A stretch of 59,853 nt of DNA from Mycobacterium yunnanensis (GTDB lineage Bacteria > Actinomycetota > Actinomycetes > Mycobacteriales > Mycobacteriaceae), in contig NZ_JACKVK010000012.1 of the NCBI RefSeq assembly GCF_025823185.1, positions 1 to 59,853 of the forward strand. The letters are read 5' to 3'. The position numbers were made by a program, and so were the translations under genes. Within the stretch, counting starts at the first letter, position 1; each line of letters opens with the position of its first letter. The notes under the pieces are model-generated. The model saw only the letters and a list, made by a program, of their open reading frames with translations. It did no database searches and was not told the DNA's origin. Shown one piece after another: positions 58,037-59,853 of the stretch.

Positions 58037-59138
58037 ATGATCAACGATATCCACGAAGCCGGTACGCCGCTGCGAAGTCCTGGTGCTGCAACACTTCTCA
58101 TCGGGCAGCGGGTGCGTGCGGGCCGTGAGGACGACTATCTGGCCTGGCAAGGGAAACTTGGTGCTGCGGCGGGTCGGTATCCCGGTTTTCGGGGTGTGGA
58201 GCTGCGGGAGCCGGCTGATGGTCAGTCCGATTGGGTGGTGGTGTATCACTTCGATTCGGTGGCCACCATGCAGACGTGGCTCAACAGCGCCACGCGCCAG
58301 GAGTTCCTCGATCGCGGTGCGGACTTGTTCGACGGTCCGGGCACCCAGCAGGTAATCGCTCGGGAGGGCCGGGCAGACGACTCCTTGGTGACGGTGGTGG
58401 TCAGTCACCGCGTCGACGCCGAGCAGGTGGCCGAGTTCTTGGCCTGGCAGGAGGAGATCCGCGCCGCTGAGGCGACGTTCGCGGGGTTCCGAGGGTCGGT
58501 CCTTGGTGACGGTGGTGGTCAGTCACCGCGTCGACGCCGAGCAGGTGGCCGAGTTCTTGGCCTGGCAGGAGGAGATCCGCGCCGCTGAGGCGACGTTCGC
58601 GGGGTTCCGAGGGTCGGAGATCTTTCGTCCCGTGGAGGGCGTGCAAGACGAGTGGACCATCTCGTACAAGTTCGACGACGCCGAGCACCTCGACGCCTGG
58701 CTCACGTCCGACGAGCGTCAGAGGTTGTTGTCCGACGAGCGTTTCGCCGATTTCTCGTTGCGTCGCATCGATCATTCGTTTGGCACGTGGTTCGACTACG
58801 GTGACGCCGACGCGCCGCCACCGTCGGATTTCAAGACCTCGATTGCGGTGTGGATGGGGCTCTATCCGACCGTGGTGATCCTGACCTTGCTGACCGCGCC
58901 CCTGGGTATGCCGCTGTGGTTGGGCATGTTGGTCGGCAACCTGCTGTCGAGTTTCGTGATGAGTTATGTGGTGATGCCGTTCTACGGAAACCCGATCTTG
59001 CGGTTCTGGATGTCACCGGCGAAGAACGCTCGTCAACCGCTGACCAATGTCGCGGGCTTCGCGCTGGTGCTGGCGATCAACGCGGTGTGGGCAATCCTGT
59101 TCTACCTCATCACGACCAAGTTCTGGACCCTGCCATGA
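58037..59138 (+). pseudogene. Two-domain ABM (antibiotic biosynthesis monooxygenase) membrane protein, frameshifted by tandem duplication
   Basis: The first ABM domain (about residues 1-90: ATLLIGQRVRAGREDDYLAWQGKLGAAAGRYPGFRGVELREP) continues into a second (VTVVVSHRVDAEQVAEFLAWQEEIRAAEATFAGFRGS...IFRPVEGVQDEWTISYKFDD). Three C-terminal membrane spans follow (for example YPTVVILTLLTAPLGMPLWLGMLVG). A perfect 118-bp tandem duplication in the second domain shifts the frame. The upstream frame ends at 58588; the downstream one, open from 58503, reads to 59138. Removing one copy restores a single protein of about 327 residues. Such COG3224-type proteins bind or oxidise small compounds, but their role is unknown. 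The gene precedes the guanine deaminase gene. Confidence 0.75.
58382..58617 (+). repeat. Perfect 118-bp tandem duplication
   Basis: Copy 1 is 58382-58499 and copy 2 is 58500-58617; I find no difference between them. 118 is not a multiple of three, so the duplication breaks the reading frame. Perfect identity implies a very recent event, a slippage-prone site or an assembly error. Confidence 0.93.
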
Positions 59139-59261
59139 CCACGCGACCTCAGCGACAAATCCCCTGAGCGAGCGGGCATGTCGGTTCTTCGCAGTGCCGG
59201 CCGAGCGCCGTCCCTTGCGACCGGCTCGAAAACAAACACAACGAATAAAGGAGCAAAATTC

Positions 59262-59853
59262 ATGACGCAGGTCCATTTCGGTCACGTCTTCCACATCGCC
59301 GGCACTGCGTTGGTGACCGAGGCCGCCGCGGCGTTGGTGTCCATCCCCGACGGCGCGCTCGTCGTCGACGGGGACGGTGTGATCGTGTTCTGCGGCCAAC
59401 GAGAGTCGCTGCCAGAGGAATACGCCTCTGTGCCCGTCAACGATCATCGTGGTGGGTTCTTGTTGCCGGGTTTCGTCGACACTCACGTGCACTTTCCCCA
59501 GACCTATGCTGGTGACTCCTACGGCGGCGGTCAACTGCTGGAATGGCTCAACCTCTGCATCTTCCCCTCGGAAGCCAAGTTCGCCGATCCTGAGTTCGCC
59601 GCGCGAGCGGCGGTGGAGTTCTGCAACCGGCGCATCGCCGTCGGGACGACTGCGGCGATGGTGTTCGGGTCGGCGTTCCCGCATGCGCAGGATTCGTTGT
59701 TCGAACGCACCCGGGAGGCTGGGTTGCGCGTGGTCAGTGGTCGGGGGATTCAGACTGTGGGTGGGGAGACCGCGCAGCCGTTGATCACCTCCGAGGAGGA
59801 GGCGGTTCGGTTGACGCGTGCGGAGATCGAGAAGTGGCACGCCGCGGACACCG
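59262..59853 (+). CDS. Guanine deaminase-like amidohydrolase, N-terminal part (runs off the window)
   Basis: A 197-codon open frame reaches the last base without a stop. The metal motif GFVDTHVHFPQ (about 72-82) and the following LLEWLNLCIFPSEAKFADPEFA are typical of guanine deaminase, as is the later region with VGTTAAMVFGSAFPHAQDSLFE. The enzyme hydrolyses guanine to xanthine and ammonia. AAAGGAG lies 8 nt before the ATG. It follows the broken ABM membrane gene by 123 nt. The catalytic His/Asp residues of the C-terminal half are outside the window. Confidence 0.88.
   Translation, partial: MTQVHFGHVFHIAGTALVTEAAAALVSIPDGALVVDGDGVIVFCGQRESLPEEYASVPVNDHRGGFLLPGFVDTHVHFPQTYAGDSYGGGQLLEWLNLCIFPSEAKFADPEFAARAAVEFCNRRIAVGTTAAMVFGSAFPHAQDSLFERTREAGLRVVSGRGIQTVGGETAQPLITSEEEAVRLTRAEIEKWHAADT

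Noticed and set aside
1..59853. tRNA, rRNA, transposase, integrase or phage genes
   Set aside because: I looked for tRNA T-loops and acceptor ends, IS-type inverted repeats and DDE or recombinase motifs in the translated frames and found none that hold up.

Overview
The window reads as chromosomal DNA of an environmental actinobacterium, most likely a mycobacterium of the Mycolicibacterium type. The evidence is high-GC coding bias, a PknD-like kinase with an NHL propeller, CDGP-type secreted proteins, a TIGR04222 protein, several F420/FMN luciferase-like oxidoreductases, and many genes whose start codon lies 5-8 nt after a TANNNT -10 box (leaderless mRNA). I see no rRNA, tRNA, CRISPR array, transposase or phage genes. 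It looks like a metabolically rich accessory stretch rather than a mobile island. Layout: 1-9.1 kb holds the tail of a guanine-deaminase-like amidohydrolase, a Ser/Thr kinase, a GAF-ANTAR regulator with a structured 5' leader, an HPP membrane protein, an LGFP lipoprotein, a GMC oxidoreductase, an AAA/winged-helix protein, two small secreted proteins and an alpha/beta hydrolase. 9.2-17.3 kb is a self-contained catabolic locus: MaoC hydratase, DUF993 aldolase-like protein, IolE-like TIM barrel, LacI regulator, SDR, MHS-type carboxylate transporter, family I CoA-transferase and crotonase. Both outer promoters carry the same 16-bp palindrome, so the whole block looks like one LacI regulon. 17.7-20 kb has a DoxX/EthD/NTF2 group and a secreted protein with 102-bp tandem repeats. 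20-24.5 kb is a cobalt nitrile hydratase operon (DUF1097 protein, beta, alpha, activator, CbtB, CbtA) divergent from a GlxA-type regulator. 24.4-27 kb is an SDR/SnoaL/NADP-reductase operon with a divergent TetR. 27.2-29.1 kb holds an NmrA-type reductase and the TIGR04222 protein. 29.2-40.2 kb contains two adjacent import-and-oxidise operons. One is LacI-linked (APC permease and an NtaA/SnaA-type flavin monooxygenase). The other is a five-gene, tightly overlapping operon (APC permease, cyclase-type hydrolase, aldose-dehydrogenase-like AKR, tungsten-type aldehyde:ferredoxin oxidoreductase, threonine-aldolase-like PLP lyase) divergent from a LysR gene whose start codon lies in a perfect 13-bp inverted repeat. 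This is the best candidate for an undescribed pathway. 40.2-47.3 kb holds an HxlR/LLM pair, a thiolase with a coupled leader peptide, an LLM oxidoreductase/SDR pair with a divergent LysR, and a C45 acyltransferase. 47.6-53.6 kb has a small coiled-coil protein, an EAL-DICT protein, small membrane and acetyltransferase genes, a P-loop kinase, gene debris and a multipass membrane protein. 53.1-57.7 kb has two paralogous CDGP secreted proteins with the same promoter cassette, flanking a giant SARP-AAA-TPR regulator. At 58-59.1 kb a two-domain ABM membrane protein is broken by a perfect 118-bp tandem duplication. The window ends inside a guanine deaminase gene.
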